Shown here piece after piece: positions 13,561 through 26,766 of a stretch of 64,000 nucleotides of DNA. The notes below the pieces were generated by a model that ran no database searches, was not told the origin of the DNA, and was given only the letters and a program-made list of their open reading frames with translations. How positions within the stretch are numbered: position 1 is the stretch's first letter; each line of letters opens with the position of its first letter. Source of the DNA: Balanoglossus misakiensis (taxonomy: Eukaryota > Hemichordata); NCBI GenBank assembly GCA_040954595.2, contig CM082580.2:1054001-1118000 (forward strand), given 5' to 3'. The position numbers and the translations under genes are program-made.

Positions 13561-14489
13561 ATAAAAGCTGTATCTGCTGTGCATGCCAAGTTTTGGAAAT
13601 GTAGATCAAGGGTCATTGCCAAAATTATCAAAATATTTGGGTTATGTCCTGCCAGAGTAGTACTCATGTGAACAAAATCATGACTGTTGTGCTTTTTAAC
13701 AAGAGACATATCAATGTACAATTAAGTTCTGAAAGATCTTGATCAAAGGGAAAATGAAAGTTGCAAAAAATTGTATAATTAAGTGTTAAAAAAAGGATCA
13801 ATGGACATGTGAAAGTTGACAAATTTTTTTAACATTCTTGTCTTATGTTGACTCTATCCATAAAAAGGCTTGGTGTGCTATCATTCAGTAGCCTACAAAT
13901 AGGAAATTTTAGTTTTTAATCGGAGTTCAGAAAATCCAATTAGGCTTCAATAAGGTTTAACCAATCACAATTTACGCGAAAGCTTGATTAAAAAAAGATT
14001 TTGGAAATTTTTCATGGTATTTTTCAAAAATCCATAATAAATCCAAATTCACATGAACACTAACAATATTATTTTAAAAAATTGGAACGTACAGTAAATT
14101 AGAACTTGATTGGCCTTGTAATTTTTGAAAAAAAATGTCAACTTTTAAAGGTTATCAGAAAATCCAATATGGCCACCATGAAGAAGACAATTAAAAGAAC
14201 ATGCAGCATCACAGGGGCCAAAGCAGTTAGCATGGTTCCAACAGAAAGCAAACTCTGTATCTGTTGTGGATTCATAGAATGGTAGGTAAGCCAGAGGTCA
14301 CGCAAATTTGTGCCAACAAATTTTGATATCAAACTGATAAGTGTCCAACAAGAACCAAACTTCTAAGCTCAATTGGTTAACTTTAAATAGGATAAGTACA
14401 TAATGATTGTGTTAAAGATTAATACTTCATTAGGTGTTCCAGTCCTCTATATTTGAAAGCCATATCTGCTGTGCATGTCAAATTATGGG

Positions 14490-15065
14490 AAAGTAGATCA
14501 TGGCCAAAATTATCAAAATATTTGGGTTATGTCCAGGCAGCAATAGTACTCATGTGTACAAAATCATGACTGTTGTGCTTTTTAACAAGAGACATATGCA
14601 AGTAGATCAAGGGTCATGGCCAAAATTATCAAAATATTTGGGTTATGTCCTGGCAGCAATAAAACTCATGTGAACAAAATCATGACTGTTGTGCTTTTTA
14701 ACAAGAGACATATCCAAGTAGATCAAGGGTCATGGCCAAAATTATCAAAATATTTGGGTTATGTCCTGGCAGCAATAAAACTCATGTGAACAAAATCATG
14801 ACTGTTGTGCTTTTTAACAAGAGACATATCCAAGTAGATCAAGGGTCATTGCCAAAATTATCAAAATATTTGGGTTATGTCCTGGCAGCAATAAAACTCA
14901 TGTGAACAAAATCATGACTGTTGTGCTTTTTAACAAGAGACATATCCAAGTAGATCAAGGGTCATTGCCAAAATTATCAAAATATTTGGGTTATGTCCTG
15001 GCAGCAGTAGTACTCTTTGAACAAAATCATGACTGTTTAGCTTTTTATCAAGAGCCATATCCACA
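14490..15065 (+). repeat. 116-bp module, 5 copies
   Basis: Five copies of the 116-bp module at the place where the paralogous unit at 7290 has three. The last copy has the unit-end variant (CAGTAGTACTCTTTGAACAA). Confidence 0.9.
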
Positions 15066-16744
15066 TAAAATTTAGTTATGGAATTACTGGGTCAAAGGAC
15101 ATGCGAGAGTTGCCAACAAATTGTTTAATCAAGTTTTGAAAAAACTGGATCAAAGGACATGTGAAAGTTGCCAAAAAATGTAACGTATTCTAGTCATATG
15201 GCGACTCGTATCCATAAAATTAATTTGTGTGCTTTCAATGAGTAGGCTAGAAATAGAAAATCTTAGTTTTTAATCAGTGTTTAGAAAAATCCAATTTGGC
15301 TCCAATAAGGTGACACCAATCACAATTCACTTGAAAACTTGATTAGAAAAAGATGTTCTGTAATTTTTTAATGAGATTTTTAAACAATCCAATTAGGCAC
15401 CCAAAGTCACTTGACCACTAATGATATTTTTGTCAAACTTTCAACCCTACAGTAAACTAGAATTTGATTGGCCCTGTAGTTTATGAAAATGTCAACTTTT
15501 AAAGGTTATTAGAAATTCCAATATGGCCACCATGAAGAAGACAATTAGAGCTACAAGCAGCATTGGAGTGGCCAAAGCGGTTAGCATGGTTCCAACAGAA
15601 AGCAAATGCTGCATCTGTTGTGGATGCCTAGAAATGGTAAAGTATGCCAGAGGTGATGCAAAATGTGCCAACAAAATTTGATACCAAACTGATCAGTGTC
15701 CAACAAAAAGCAGACTTCTACGCTTTATTGGCTAACTTTAAATAGCTTATATACATAATTATTGTGTTAAAGTTAATACATGTACTTTATTAGGTGTTCC
15801 AGTCCTCTAAATTTAAAAGCTGTATCTGCTGTGCATGCCAAGTTATGGGAATGTAGATCAAAAGTTACTGCCAAAATTATCAAAATATTTGGGTTATGTC
15901 CGGGCAGCAGTAGTACTCATGTGAACAAAATCACGACTCTTGTGCTTTTTAACAAGAGGCATATCAACGTAGAATTAAGTTCTGAAAGATCTGGATCAAA
16001 AGACGAATGACAGTTGCAAAAAAATTGTATAATTAAGTGTTGAAAAAATGGATGAAAGGACATGTGAAAGTTGATAAAAATTGTTTAACATATTCTGGTC
16101 TTATGGTGACTCGTATCCATAAAAAGGATTGGTGTGCTATCATTCAGTAGCCTTGAAATAGGAAATTTTAGTTTTTAATCGGAGTTCAGACAATCCAATT
16201 TGGCTTCAATAAGGTTTAACCAATCACAATTCACTTGAAAGCTTGATTAAAAAAGATTTTGGAAATCTTCATGAGTTTTTGAAAAAATCCATAATAAATC
16301 CAAATTCACATGACCACTATTAATATAATTGAAAAAAAATTGGAACGGCCAGTAAATTAGAACTTGATTGGCCCTGCAGTTTAGAAAAAAATGTACACTT
16401 TTAGAGATTATCAGAAAATCCAATATGGCCGCCATGAAGAAGACCCAACTATAAGCAGCATTGGAGTGACCAAAGTGGTTAGCATGGTTCCAACAGAAAG
16501 CAAAGGCTGTATCTGTTATGGATGCTGAGAAATGGTAAGTAAGCCAGAGGTCACGCAAATTTGTGCCAATAAATTTTGACATCAAACTGATAAGTGTCCA
16601 ACAAGAACCAAACTTCTAAGCTCAATTGGTTAACTTTAAATAGGATAAGTACATAACGATTGTGTTAAAGATTAATACTTCATTAGGTGTTCCAGTCCTC
16701 TAAATTTGAAAGCCGTATCTGCTGTGCATGGCAAGTTATGGGAA

Positions 16745-17800
16745 AGTAGATCATGGCCAAAATTATCAAAATATTTGGGTTATGTCCAGGCAGCAATAGT
16801 ACTCATGTGTACAATATCATGACTGTTGTGCTTTTTAACAAGAGACATATCCAAGTAGATCAAGGGTCATGGCCAAAATTATCAAAATATTTGGGTTATG
16901 TCCTGGCAGCAATATAACTCATGTGAACAAAATCATGACTGTTGTGCTTTTTAACAAGAGACCTATCCAAGTAGATCAAGGGTCATTGCCAAAATTATCA
17001 AAATATTTTGGTTATGTCCTGGCAGCAATAAAACTCATATGAACACAATAATGACTGTTGTGCTTTTTAACAAGAGACATATCCAAGTAGATCAAGGGTC
17101 ATTGCCAAAATTATCAAAATATTTGGGTTATGTCCTGGCAGCAATAAAACTCGTGTGAACACAAACATGACTGTTGTGCTTTTTAACAAGAGACATATCC
17201 AAGTAGATCAAGGGTCATTGCCAAAATTATCAAAATATTTGGGTTATGTCCTGGCAGCAATAAAACTCATGTGAACACAATCATGACTGTTGTGCTTTTT
17301 AACAAGAGGCATATCCAAGTAGATCAAGGATCATTGCCAACATTATCAAAATATGTAGGTTATGTCCAGGCAGCAATAAAACTCATGTGAACACAATTAT
17401 GACTGTTGTGTTTTTTAACAAGAGACATATCCAAGTAGATCAAGGGTCATTGCCAAAATTATCAAAATATTTTGGTTATGTCCTGGCAGCAATAAAACTC
17501 ATGTGAACAAAATCATGACTGTTGTGCTTTTTAACAAGAGACATATCCAAGTAGATCAAGGGTCATCGCCAAAATTATCAAAATATTTGGGTTATGTCCT
17601 GGCAGCAATAAAACTCATGTGAACACAATTATGACTGTTGTGCTTTTTAACAAGACTAGAGACATATCCAAGTAGAACAAGGGTCATTGCCAAAATTATC
17701 AAAATATTTGGGTTATGTCCTGGCAGCAATAAAACTCATGTGAACACAATCATGACTGTTGTGCTTTTTAACAAGAGACATATCCAAGTACAATTCAGTT
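16745..17800 (+). repeat. 116-bp module, 9 copies
   Basis: Nine copies, more diverged than in the large array. Several have ACACAAT for ACAAAAT, and one has an inserted CTAGA near 17657. Confidence 0.9.
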
Positions 17801-18310
17801 CTAACAAATCTGAATCAAAGGACATGTGAAATTTGCCAAAAAATGTAACGTATTCTATACATATGGTGACTCGTATCAATAAAATGAATGTGTGCTTTAA
17901 ATGAGTAGGCTAGAAATAGGAAATCTTTGTCTTTAATTAGAGTTCAGAAAGTCCAATTTGGCTCCAATAAGGTTTAACTAATCACAATACACTTGAAAAC
18001 TTGATTAGAAAAAGATTTTGGAAATGTTAAATGAGATTTTTTAACAATCCATAATGAATCCAAAGTCGCATGACCACTAACAATATTATTGAAAAAAATT
18101 GGAAGGGACAGTAAATTAGAACTTGATTGGCCATGTAGTTTTGAAAAAATGTCAATTTTAAGAGGTTATCAGAAAATCCAATATGGCCAACATGAAGAAG
18201 ACAATTAAAGGAACATGCAACATTACAGGGGCCAAAGCAGTTAGCATGGTTCCAACAGAAAGCAAACTCTGTATCTGTTGTGGATGGCTAGAAATGGTAA
18301 GCCAGAGGTC

Positions 18311-18537
18311 ACTATGTCTATGTATAATTAACTTCTTAAAACATAGCGTATAGGAAACTGTTGTGCCATTTGGGGATTACACAGATTTTAGGTATTCACC
18401 AGAATTAAATCGCGGGCGACATTGGCAAGCATATATGGCAAAAATATTCAAATACTATGGAAACATAAAAAAAATTCACCATGCTCAATCAAGTGTTATG
18501 TGTCACTGCAATCTTACAAGCAGCACTAAAAAAAACA
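18311..18537. other. spacer, nothing recognised
   Basis: Transition out of the satellite. A 66-codon frame starting at 18363 has no recognisable motif and runs into the duplicated repeat that follows. Confidence 0.5.
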
Positions 18538-18815
18538 GATTTTTGTCCAAAAACTGTCTGTAAAATACATGCGAGTATGACAAGCTAATTAGTCCAATCA
18601 GACAGAGGCATTCACTGACCTACCACCAGTTTATAATAAAATAACCGGTGGTCTCTGTAACAGCTGGACCACAACTGATTTTTGTCCAAAAACTGTCTGT
18701 AAAATATATGCGAGTATGACAAGCTAATTAGTCCAATCAGACAGAGGCATTCACTGACCTACCACCAGTTTATAATAAAATAGCCGGTGGTCTCTGTAAC
18801 AGCTGGACCGGTAAA
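18538..18815 (+). repeat. 139-bp direct duplication
   Basis: Two nearly identical head-to-tail copies begin at 18538 and 18677 with GATTTTTGTCCAAAAACTGT. Each contains ACCACC and GGTGGT about 20 bp apart, able to form a small hairpin. Confidence 0.92.
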
Positions 18816-19990
18816 ATTATATAAGGCTGTTTATTTTACTGATAAAAAATTTTATAGGTCTTTGTAGGTTATAATAAAGAAAATTATCAAAATCGGTTCA
18901 CCAGTTTTCAAGGTACAAAAGCATCAAAAAATACTGATATTCTCAAGTATCTTCAACATTTTTCAAAAAATTATGCACGATTCACAGAAGAATACTTCTT
19001 TCAGTTTTACAGGAGATCATCTAAACTTGTAAAGAAAATCTCTCTTTTTTTTGCATGGCACCATGGGAAATATGAAATTTTGCAATGTTTGATGTTCCGT
19101 GTCTCAATCATAGTTGATCTAATTGTAACGAAATTTTCAGAATATATTACAATATATGTGCAGATACAGATAGTGACTTCAGTTTTTGATATCTGGATTA
19201 CAATTTAAATTCCCAGGCGCTCAAAAAAGGAAAAACCTAGCATTTTACCATTGCAAATGGGCGGCCATATTGGATTGATATTTCATTAGATGGCAATATC
19301 TGTTTATACACTGCAATTTGCTGAAAATCAGTTCAATCACTGTAGTGAGTGGAAATATTTAAATTCTTGTGTATTTTGAGCAATAATACTACTACCAAAA
19401 ATATTTTATACAGTTACTTCTGGACAGCAAAAATTGCCATCATTTTCACCAAAATTGTACAATATCTTACGTCAATCGCTTCAGGGAACATGCCTACCAA
19501 AGCTCAAGGCAATCTGACAATCAGTTTGAAAGAAAATAATTTTTAATGAAAAATTCCAAAACTATCACACACAAAACGCAAATATGCATATTTCAAGTAT
19601 TTTTCTAAAACATCTCACTTAATTATTCCCAAGGAACAACCCTGCAAAATTTGAAAGCAATCTGACAAGCAGTTTTAGATAAAACAATTTTTGACCAAAA
19701 AAGACAAAAAATTCTACAAAATTATAAATATGCACATTTTTCATCAACCAGGTTTTCATCAAATGGGACCATATATCCAAATGTATGCTTCAAAGCAACA
19801 CGACTCTCAGAGAAAAAAATGCTTGTCACCCTGGTCAAAAATTTGGTTTTACTAAAACATCAAATCGGTTATCTCTCAAAGCTAAAAGGGTTATCACCAA
19901 ACAGATTACAATTTTCTTTACTTGTGGTGGTTTTGGTTTTATCGGTTTGCCCAATAAAAATTAGGATAATTGTTTAAGTATGCCAACAGT
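18816..19990. repeat. degenerate roughly 105-bp repeats
   Basis: Words such as CAATCTGACAAGCAGTTTTA and TTTTTGACCAAAAA recur at uneven spacing with a CAAATATGCA word between. The same family covers about 22.0-23.5 kb and appears inverted at 36.7-37.3 kb. No gene seen. Confidence 0.6.
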
Positions 19991-21259
19991 GAGGTGGAAA
20001 TCACACCAGAAAAGCGAAAATACGCCAACAACATGTAAACAGTAAAATGTTACGAAAAAACAAACAGAAAAGCGAAAATACACCAACCACGTTTAAACCG
20101 TAAAATTAAAAAAAAATGCAAACACTGGCTCTACGTGCGCTTAGGCAAGAGGCCTAGCAATAAAATTCTCACAGAGTATAACCCTATAAATATGTCTAGA
20201 CTTTCTCGATTATGACCTCAGGGTCAGCAGCGAAGCCATACACAGAATGGCCGAGAGGCATGGCTAGCTGCACGCCCGTAGCTCGGATTTTTTTCTGGAA
20301 TAAGACCTACTTCTGTTCAACTACAAGGTGTTGAACGGATAGCTGCAAATCACCTAATACCAGACTAAACAATCGAGCGACGGTAACGTAGCTACATAGG
20401 CTATGGTACTAAAAGCAATGACTGGATTATGAGCCTACCGAAAAGACGTCTTGATCCCGCGGCAGTAAGAAGGAAAGTGGTCGAAACCCGGCGTCGCACA
20501 CCGGAAACGGGTCAATGATCACCTGTTGTTATGGAGAGTGGGACTTGTTACCCAATCACAGACCATAGTTAGCATTACGACACACTAATGAATATGCATA
20601 CATGCTATAGCTGCATATTTTATTATTTTAGAACGCACTGGAACATGCTCGCATTCGAAGGAATATTCCATTTGTATATGCAAATAGCAAACCTATGTTC
20701 TCGAGTGTGAGTGCACCATTGTCTCAGGGGGGTGGCTCACGTCCCAAAGAACAGGGGGTAATTTTCTACCACAGCCGCGCATTTCAAACCGAGCAAGCAA
20801 ACTGCTAACTTCCGTTGTCTGGGCAACATTTTGATGTGCGTTAAGTTTTGCACCTATTCGACTTTGAGGAAACAGACCTATAATACTTCCTAATGTGGTT
20901 CTCTTTCTGGGTCATTTTGTTGGTCCAACCACGATCCACGAGATCGTAAACTGCTTGGATTAGGGCGCGTTAGGAAGCTGCAGCTGCGGCCGCAGGTCAA
21001 GTCGGTGTGTGTTGTATTTAACAAACATGGTGAATGTGTTCGGCACAGCAACATGCTCGCTCTACCCACAGCCACTGTACCGTACTGTCGATCGTTTCCA
21101 TGTCTGTTTCACGCTCGCTCTTTATAATGCCCTTATCACGCCTCCCGTATTGTGTTCATGATATGACAGTCCCACTAATCTGACAACACGCTCGCTTTTA
21201 TTATGTCAATTTGTCCCGTTCGCTAGCACTGCGTTCAGGCCTGCATTCACCATTAACAG
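19991..21259. other. GC-richer island, no clear gene
   Basis: Base composition rises and CpG becomes frequent (for example GATCCCGCGGCAGTAAG near 20454 and GCAGCTGCGGCCGCAGG near 20980), unlike the flanks. It might be a promoter or first-exon region. Frames on both strands are short and I recognise none of them. Confidence 0.4.
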
Positions 21260-21517
21260 ACTATCCCATTCGCCAACTTTACTGAACTACAAAGTGAAGA
21301 ACCAGTTTGCGTCTTGGCCGAAACAACCGGGGTCATGGAAATTAAAGGCCGAACCGAGAAGATTAAGTGCCATTCCCGAAGTAACGACCAACCAATGTTT
21401 ACAGAGAAATCAGATGACATCAAATAGCGGAGTTCTTATCCTGTCGGGATGCGTTTACCTCGGAATCGGCGAAGTTTTTTTGTCGTCGAGTTTGATTTCA
21501 TGGACGATGCAGTCTAG
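21260..21517 (+). pseudogene. cryptic exon-like frame
   Basis: After a possible splice acceptor (TTAACAG at 21253-21259) one frame is open for 55 codons and reads like normal protein, for example EEPVCVLAETTGVMEIKG and RSNDQPMFTEKSDDIK. A TAG follows at 21425-21427, then 29 more codons with similar composition (PRNRRSFFVVEFDFMDD) before a second TAG at 21515. The first TAG would be CAG by one transition. I do not recognise the protein and see no clear donor, so this may be a first or internal exon of a decayed gene, or chance in a GC-richer stretch. Confidence 0.3.
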
Positions 21518-21540
21518 TTATTTGATGATCCATAATTGAT

Positions 21541-21566
21541 ATTTTTTTTTGGGGGGGGGGGGGGGT
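21541..21566 (+). repeat. poly-T/poly-G run
   Basis: About ten T followed by about sixteen G. Confidence 0.95.
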
Positions 21567-23600
21567 CCTGGTGTCGATAATTCGAGGCAGGAGAAGAAAT
21601 GTGCCGACAGCGCAAATTGCCGTTTTTCTCGCTCTGTTTAGTCGATTTTGACAACTTCAAAAGTATTAAACTTCACTCTGCGTTGGTCGAGAGGTCTTAA
21701 ATTTTACCCATCCAACAAAACAAACGTTTGTAGTCAATAAAGTGTTCTTGGCGGGAATTAAAATTGATTCAATGCAATTCAAGTTTGAATTTGATCAAAT
21801 TTTCTAAATATAGATAAATCGACAGGCCAACACTGTCCATGCACCAAAAAGAACAGCTGGTCGCGGAGATGAATTTTGTTTTTGTATATAACAAAATACC
21901 CTACAAAATATAAAAGTTCCGAATTACCTATAATTTGATTCCATTATAATTCCAATACTCAATTTACTCAATTTTAGAGTAATACACTGGGAACTATTAT
22001 TTTTCAAAATTGGAAAATATGCCCCCAAAATACAAGATATTGCCAACAAAAAGCATTGACACTTTCATCATTGGTTTTGTAAATTATCATGACAACGCAC
22101 CCAGGAACCTTTAAATCAAATTTGAAAGCAATGGAGTAGAGGGTTCTGAGAAAGAGTTTTGACCAAAAATGGCAAAAATCACCCCAAAAATATAATATTA
22201 AATTCTTCTAGTTGATTTGACAAACATACATGCAAATTTCCAAAGCAATCTATGAGCTGTTTTACATTTAAAAAATGATCAAAAAGGTAAAAATTGCTCG
22301 CAAATTTTGCAGCAATTTAAACAAAACTTTAGTAACTCAGATCACCTATATGAAGCTCCATACTAAATTTCAAAGAGGTGGGCTGATTAATTCCAGAAAG
22401 GTAGTTTTTTACAAAAATGTAGAAAAAGACAAACAAATGCGAAAAATAGAAAATTCAAAGTATTACCTCAAAACATACAGAATCATTATGACCAGGGGTG
22501 GCTGAGTTTCTGAGTTTTGACCAAATTAAGGTTTTTCCCAGAAAATTTGCATATTTTTGGCAATGTCAACTTCGTTTGAACAAACTCCCATCTACAACCC
22601 GGTATGCATCTACACACCAAATATCGAGGTTGTACGCGTAGCAGTCTTCAAGTTTTTGATGTGGATGGACATACTCCCATACATCCATACAGATGCAACG
22701 TACCGATCTCATAAGGTCCCACTGGAATATACCAATACAAATGTGACATAAACACTTGACTTGCGGACGCTGTTACTCCTCAATGAAAGCAGATAACGCG
22801 ACACAAACTGGTCATTTTTTTCAAACTTGTGCTATAAGTAATATGTGTGACCAACTCTATGACTTAATTTTTTGTTAATGACCTAATACCAAACAAATAG
22901 ATATGATCTAATTTAAAAAAACTGTCCCAAAACTGCCAAACACAAAAATGCAAACATCACCAAAATTATACAATATCTTACTTCGATGAGAACATGCTTA
23001 CCAAAGTTCAAAGCAATCTGACAAGTGGTTTCAACAAGAAAATCACAAGTTACCTCAAGAACACAAATAAGCAAATTTCAACAAAATTTTCAAACAACTT
23101 ACAATTGCTTAACCCTGAGAACATGCCTACCAATTCCCAAAGCAATCTGACAAGCACGAGGTTTCAGAGAAAACGATTTTTGACCAAAAATTGCAAAATT
23201 TGGCTCATAATTACAAATGTGCAAACTTTGCAACAATTACACCTATAGGAAGATTTATACTAAATGTTAAAGAAATCAGCCAATTACTTTCATAGAAAAT
23301 ATTTTACCATTGTGTTAAAAGACAAAACATTCATAAAAAGTAGACAATTCACGATGTTAGCTTAGAACTTATATAGCTCTATGATCTTGGCATAAGAAAC
23401 ATGCATACCACTTTTCAAAGCAATCTGACCAGTAGTTCCCAGCTAACAACTGAGAACAGAATAGCCAAAATCATCACCAGCGCCTAACACTACATTTGAT
23501 TTTAATCAGATGAAAAAGGGAAGTAAGCAGACCATTTGTTGGAGCGGCTGATCCTCACCTGAAATCAAAGAGACAGACAAAAGCACTCATTTTATCAGAA
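21567..23600. repeat. degenerate roughly 105-bp repeats, second block
   Basis: Same family as 18.8-20.0 kb, with AAAGCAATCTGACAAG words near 23010 and 23140 and related ones near 22130, 22240 and 23420. Short frames inside are not supported as genes. Confidence 0.6.
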
Positions 23601-25473
23601 TATTTATTTTATGTATGCAAAAATCCTAACATGATATCTCTGTCTACTTGTTTATCCTGATAGGAAAATTGTTAGAATAAAAATATCAAAGATATTTCTT
23701 CCTAACGCTGCATACACTATGTACATACTCTAGCAGTCTTGAAAGTACACTGAAATGTTTGTCAAAAGCTCTTCTTAAAAACTGCATAACATACCAAACT
23801 TTCAGTACAATATAAGCAATATCCGGAAAAAAATTAAACCAACTTAGCATCTTATGCAAAATGAAAGAAATTGAGGAATCGTGTCCCCCCTTCCCTTCAG
23901 CACTATACATGATTCTACAGCCTCAAGGTGTCATTCTTCACACAAACATAAAATGAATGGCTGAAATTCTAGAAATGTAGAAACAATGACATGTGAATAT
24001 TGTTATTAAAAATGTGATTTTAATCGTTTGGCAACTATGGTCACTTCCTAATAATTGACTATATTTCTTAACATGCATCTAATAGTTTGATTCTACCATG
24101 CTTGTCACGGATTTTGCCGATCACCAAACACAAAACACAACAAAATGGTTTAACAGTTTCACAAGCCATATGCCTAAAACAGGGACATCATCAGTTCATA
24201 TGTATGGCCAGTCTGGCTACAGAGGTGAACTGACTATGTATATGCATGGGATTCTTTTATATCCCTTTGGTCACGTGACCAGTTTATATATTTTCTGCTA
24301 TTTCCCCAAGGGATTCATAGTCGATTCTATTTTCTTATCACCTGACGGATTCTGGCGAATCATGACACAGTGTTAGCATGAGGTATGTTATAAATACAGA
24401 TATTACATACATACCGGTATTCAAATGAACTAATGGTTCGGTCCAAATCCATTGTTTCTGTTGGAAAAGTTGGATGTCTACACAGGGAACTGGGGGTGAA
24501 TGGTGAGAGTGCTAAGAAAAAAGGCTGATGGTAATTTTCCATTTTTATCTAACCTGTATACATGTGTGTGCAAGTTAATTGTTTTACAAAACTCTCCTTG
24601 AGAGTCAAATGAAGGCACCTGATATAAGCCCAAAGACTTCATTCTTTTCCACACACCACTTTTCTCTTTTCAAAGAGCTCCATTTCAAATTGTGTACACA
24701 AACAATGTCATTGTCACTGCCCAAGCCCAAACTTTCAAATTACAATGTGACATTTCAAAACACTGTTAGACTTCCCAATGAAACATTAACTCTGGATCGG
24801 TATCCATTCAAATTAGTGACAGCCCCGGGGTTAGATTGTTGTTAATTTTGTTATAATGGTGATATTTAATTGTTTGGCTTTAACAAAAATTATTACATGG
24901 ACGTATAAACGTGTTATGTCCACACATATGCTGTGAGTTCAGCTTCAATCCAATTTCATAACAAATTATTCAACAACAAAAATAGAAAATGAACATCAAG
25001 AGCTAGTGACTTCGTGGCTTTCACATGATAAATATACATTGCCCCATGCTAGAGTGTAATATTAACATGTCTCATACAACCTACAATTCTCTGTATATAA
25101 CCAAACACATTCATTATAGCTGCATTAGTTGGGTCACATAATCTGGAACCAGATAGGCTGACCTGAGCAATCCATGTTTTTGCAAGTGTTGTATTGTCAC
25201 TGTTATAGTGTGACTTCTTTGGTGTAATGCTCCAATGAACATGTGAGTTTCAATTGGATAGATAAATGACCAATAACACAAAGTCTGTGATTGGGTAATA
25301 CAAATGATTGGTATACAACTGGAAGTTCTGACACTGAAAGAGCTGTCTATTGCTCTCTTCCCTGAGGGAGCGATAGAGAGTAACTTTAGAGATACATTCT
25401 CCAATGATCAGGAGTTAATAAGGTATTAGTCTAGTATATAGCTGTATTTTATCTGCTTTGCTTTCAAAAAACT
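23601..25473. other. spacer downstream of the Q-rich/EGF gene
   Basis: No exon, RNA gene or repeat could be supported. Open frames (for example 24098-24376 plus and 25114-25404 minus) are isolated, lack recognisable motifs and overlap no splice signals I trust. Confidence 0.5.
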
Positions 25474-25762
25474 ATGCATGCCACTGGCCCAATAAAGCAT
25501 GATACCCCTTGCAGGGAATCGTGATGTAATTAGCATTACTTTGAAGTCAATCACGGACTTTGTTTTTCCAATGATTGGTCAAAGGATACATATGTGTGAT
25601 TAAGGATTGGTACCATTTTAAATTTAAATTAGCCTTGCCTTTACTATAACCTTACACACAATCGCCATTGTTCAGTTTATGTCAGTGACTTTAAGGGGGA
25701 TGGTAGTTACATCACAATTCCCAGCAAGAGCTATCAGGCTTTATTGGGCCAGTGGCATGCAT
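25474..25762. mobile_element. MITE with imperfect terminal inverted repeats
   Basis: The left end TGCATGCCACTGGCCCAATA is matched in inverted orientation at the right end. The similarity continues for about 60 bp with scattered differences. The outermost GCATGC is palindromic, so it cannot be decided whether it is part of the repeat or a target duplication. Confidence 0.8.
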
Positions 25763-25802
25763 CACTCTTGATGTTAGTTTTGGAAGTGGAAAAAATATGG
25801 CT

Positions 25803-26016
25803 ATATACTGTAAAACATGAAATTTTCGCAACGGGAAATTTTCATAATATCAAATGTGGCAACTGTTATGCAACGATTAATTTTCGCATTCTCGAATTTC
25901 AATTCATCATTATTTCTGAAAAACATGTTTACGCGACTTTTTAGTTTCGTGTTTTTTTAGCACTTGCATGATTCGGGCGAATTTATCTCTCATGAAAATT
26001 TCCCATTTTACATACA
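25803..26016. mobile_element. MITE, TACTGTAAAAC family
   Basis: The left end TACTGTAAAACATGAAATTT has an inverted counterpart near 26000-26016 (GTATGTAAAATGGGAAATTT read from the other strand). A second member lies at 48246-48441. Confidence 0.65.
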
Positions 26017-26501
26017 TCCTAAGAATCATTTTTTCACACCAGAAGACAATGCACAGTTGCTTTGTGTATGGCATACTTTGTATTACAATAGACACTGACA
26101 ACTAGTTACATCCTCCCAGCATACAAATATGGTTATATTGAAATAAGGCATTATGATGGAAACAATGTAAAGCTAATGCAAGAATTAGTACAGACCGAGT
26201 ATATTATGTTACTACACTGGAATAACAATTTCGTGTTATTTGATCTGTTTAAATTTTTTTTTTTAAATCAAGGAACACTGAAGAATGAGTGGAGGTGATA
26301 GCTTTGGAATGGATATGTCTGTATACAGTAAATGAGAGTGATAAATATTCCAAATCCCCAATACTTGACTGTCTGGAAAAAACCTTGAGAATTTTCTGAC
26401 ATTTCTTTGGGCATCTGGGTTTCATTTAGTATATAGAAGTTACAACGGTAATGAAGGCATGAACAGTCTCCTGTTCATTATAGTCAGTTTCCTGTAAGAA
26501 T

Positions 26502-26750
26502 TTATTGATTCGGAATATCAAAAAGACTCATGTCAACAGCCAGCAGATTACTACATGATTGTTGCAGTGTTTGTTGCATGCTGGGTGCCAAGTCCATCTG
26601 AGGTACCTGTGGTCGCGGCCGTGGCTGTTGTCCTAGTTACAGCTGTTGCTGTTGTTGTTGTGATAACTGTTGCTGTTGTTGTTGTTGTTGCCATGTTTGT
26701 TGTTGTGGTGGTGGAATGGTTGCTTTTGTTCCGCTGGCTTGTTGCTGCTG
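26502..26750 (-). pseudogene. terminal Q-rich exon with internal TAA
   Basis: The exon starts after an acceptor (TTAACTGCAG) at 26751. It reads QQQQASGTKATIPPPQQQ, then a Gln block, then a C-terminal part with MDLAPSMQQTLQQ and MSLFDIPNQ. It ends in TAA at 26504-26502, inside an AATAAA polyadenylation signal (26506-26501 on the minus strand). One in-frame TAA lies at 26639-26637 between Leu codons in the Gln block. A single C-to-T change of CAA explains it. The previous exon ends in phase 0 and this one starts in phase 0. Plus-strand frames here are antisense shadows. Confidence 0.65.
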
Positions 26751-26766
26751 CTGCAGTTAAATACAA

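Larger units (their letters stand above)
2240..18310. repeat. nested satellite, about 0.9-kb units
   Basis: The landmark ATATGGCC(G/A)CC followed by ATGAAGAAGAC recurs near 3618, 4517, 7073, 8097, 9000, 13135, 14168, 15521, 16426 and 18181 (slightly altered in the first and last). A second landmark, GGTGTTCCAG followed by a GTATCTGCTGTGCATG word, recurs beside it. The shortest spacings are about 900 bp. Longer spacings differ mainly by extra 116-bp modules, or by a 146-bp array. The part from about 6240 to 9300 matches about 13310 to 16750 closely, with offsets drifting from 7096 to 7446 bp, so a block near 7.1-7.4 kb was duplicated. All open frames seen inside are short and repeat with the satellite. 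No gene is supported. Confidence 0.85.

Noticed and set aside
5020-18310. CRISPR-like array
   Set aside because: Units are contiguous satellites without unique spacers, in a eukaryotic context.
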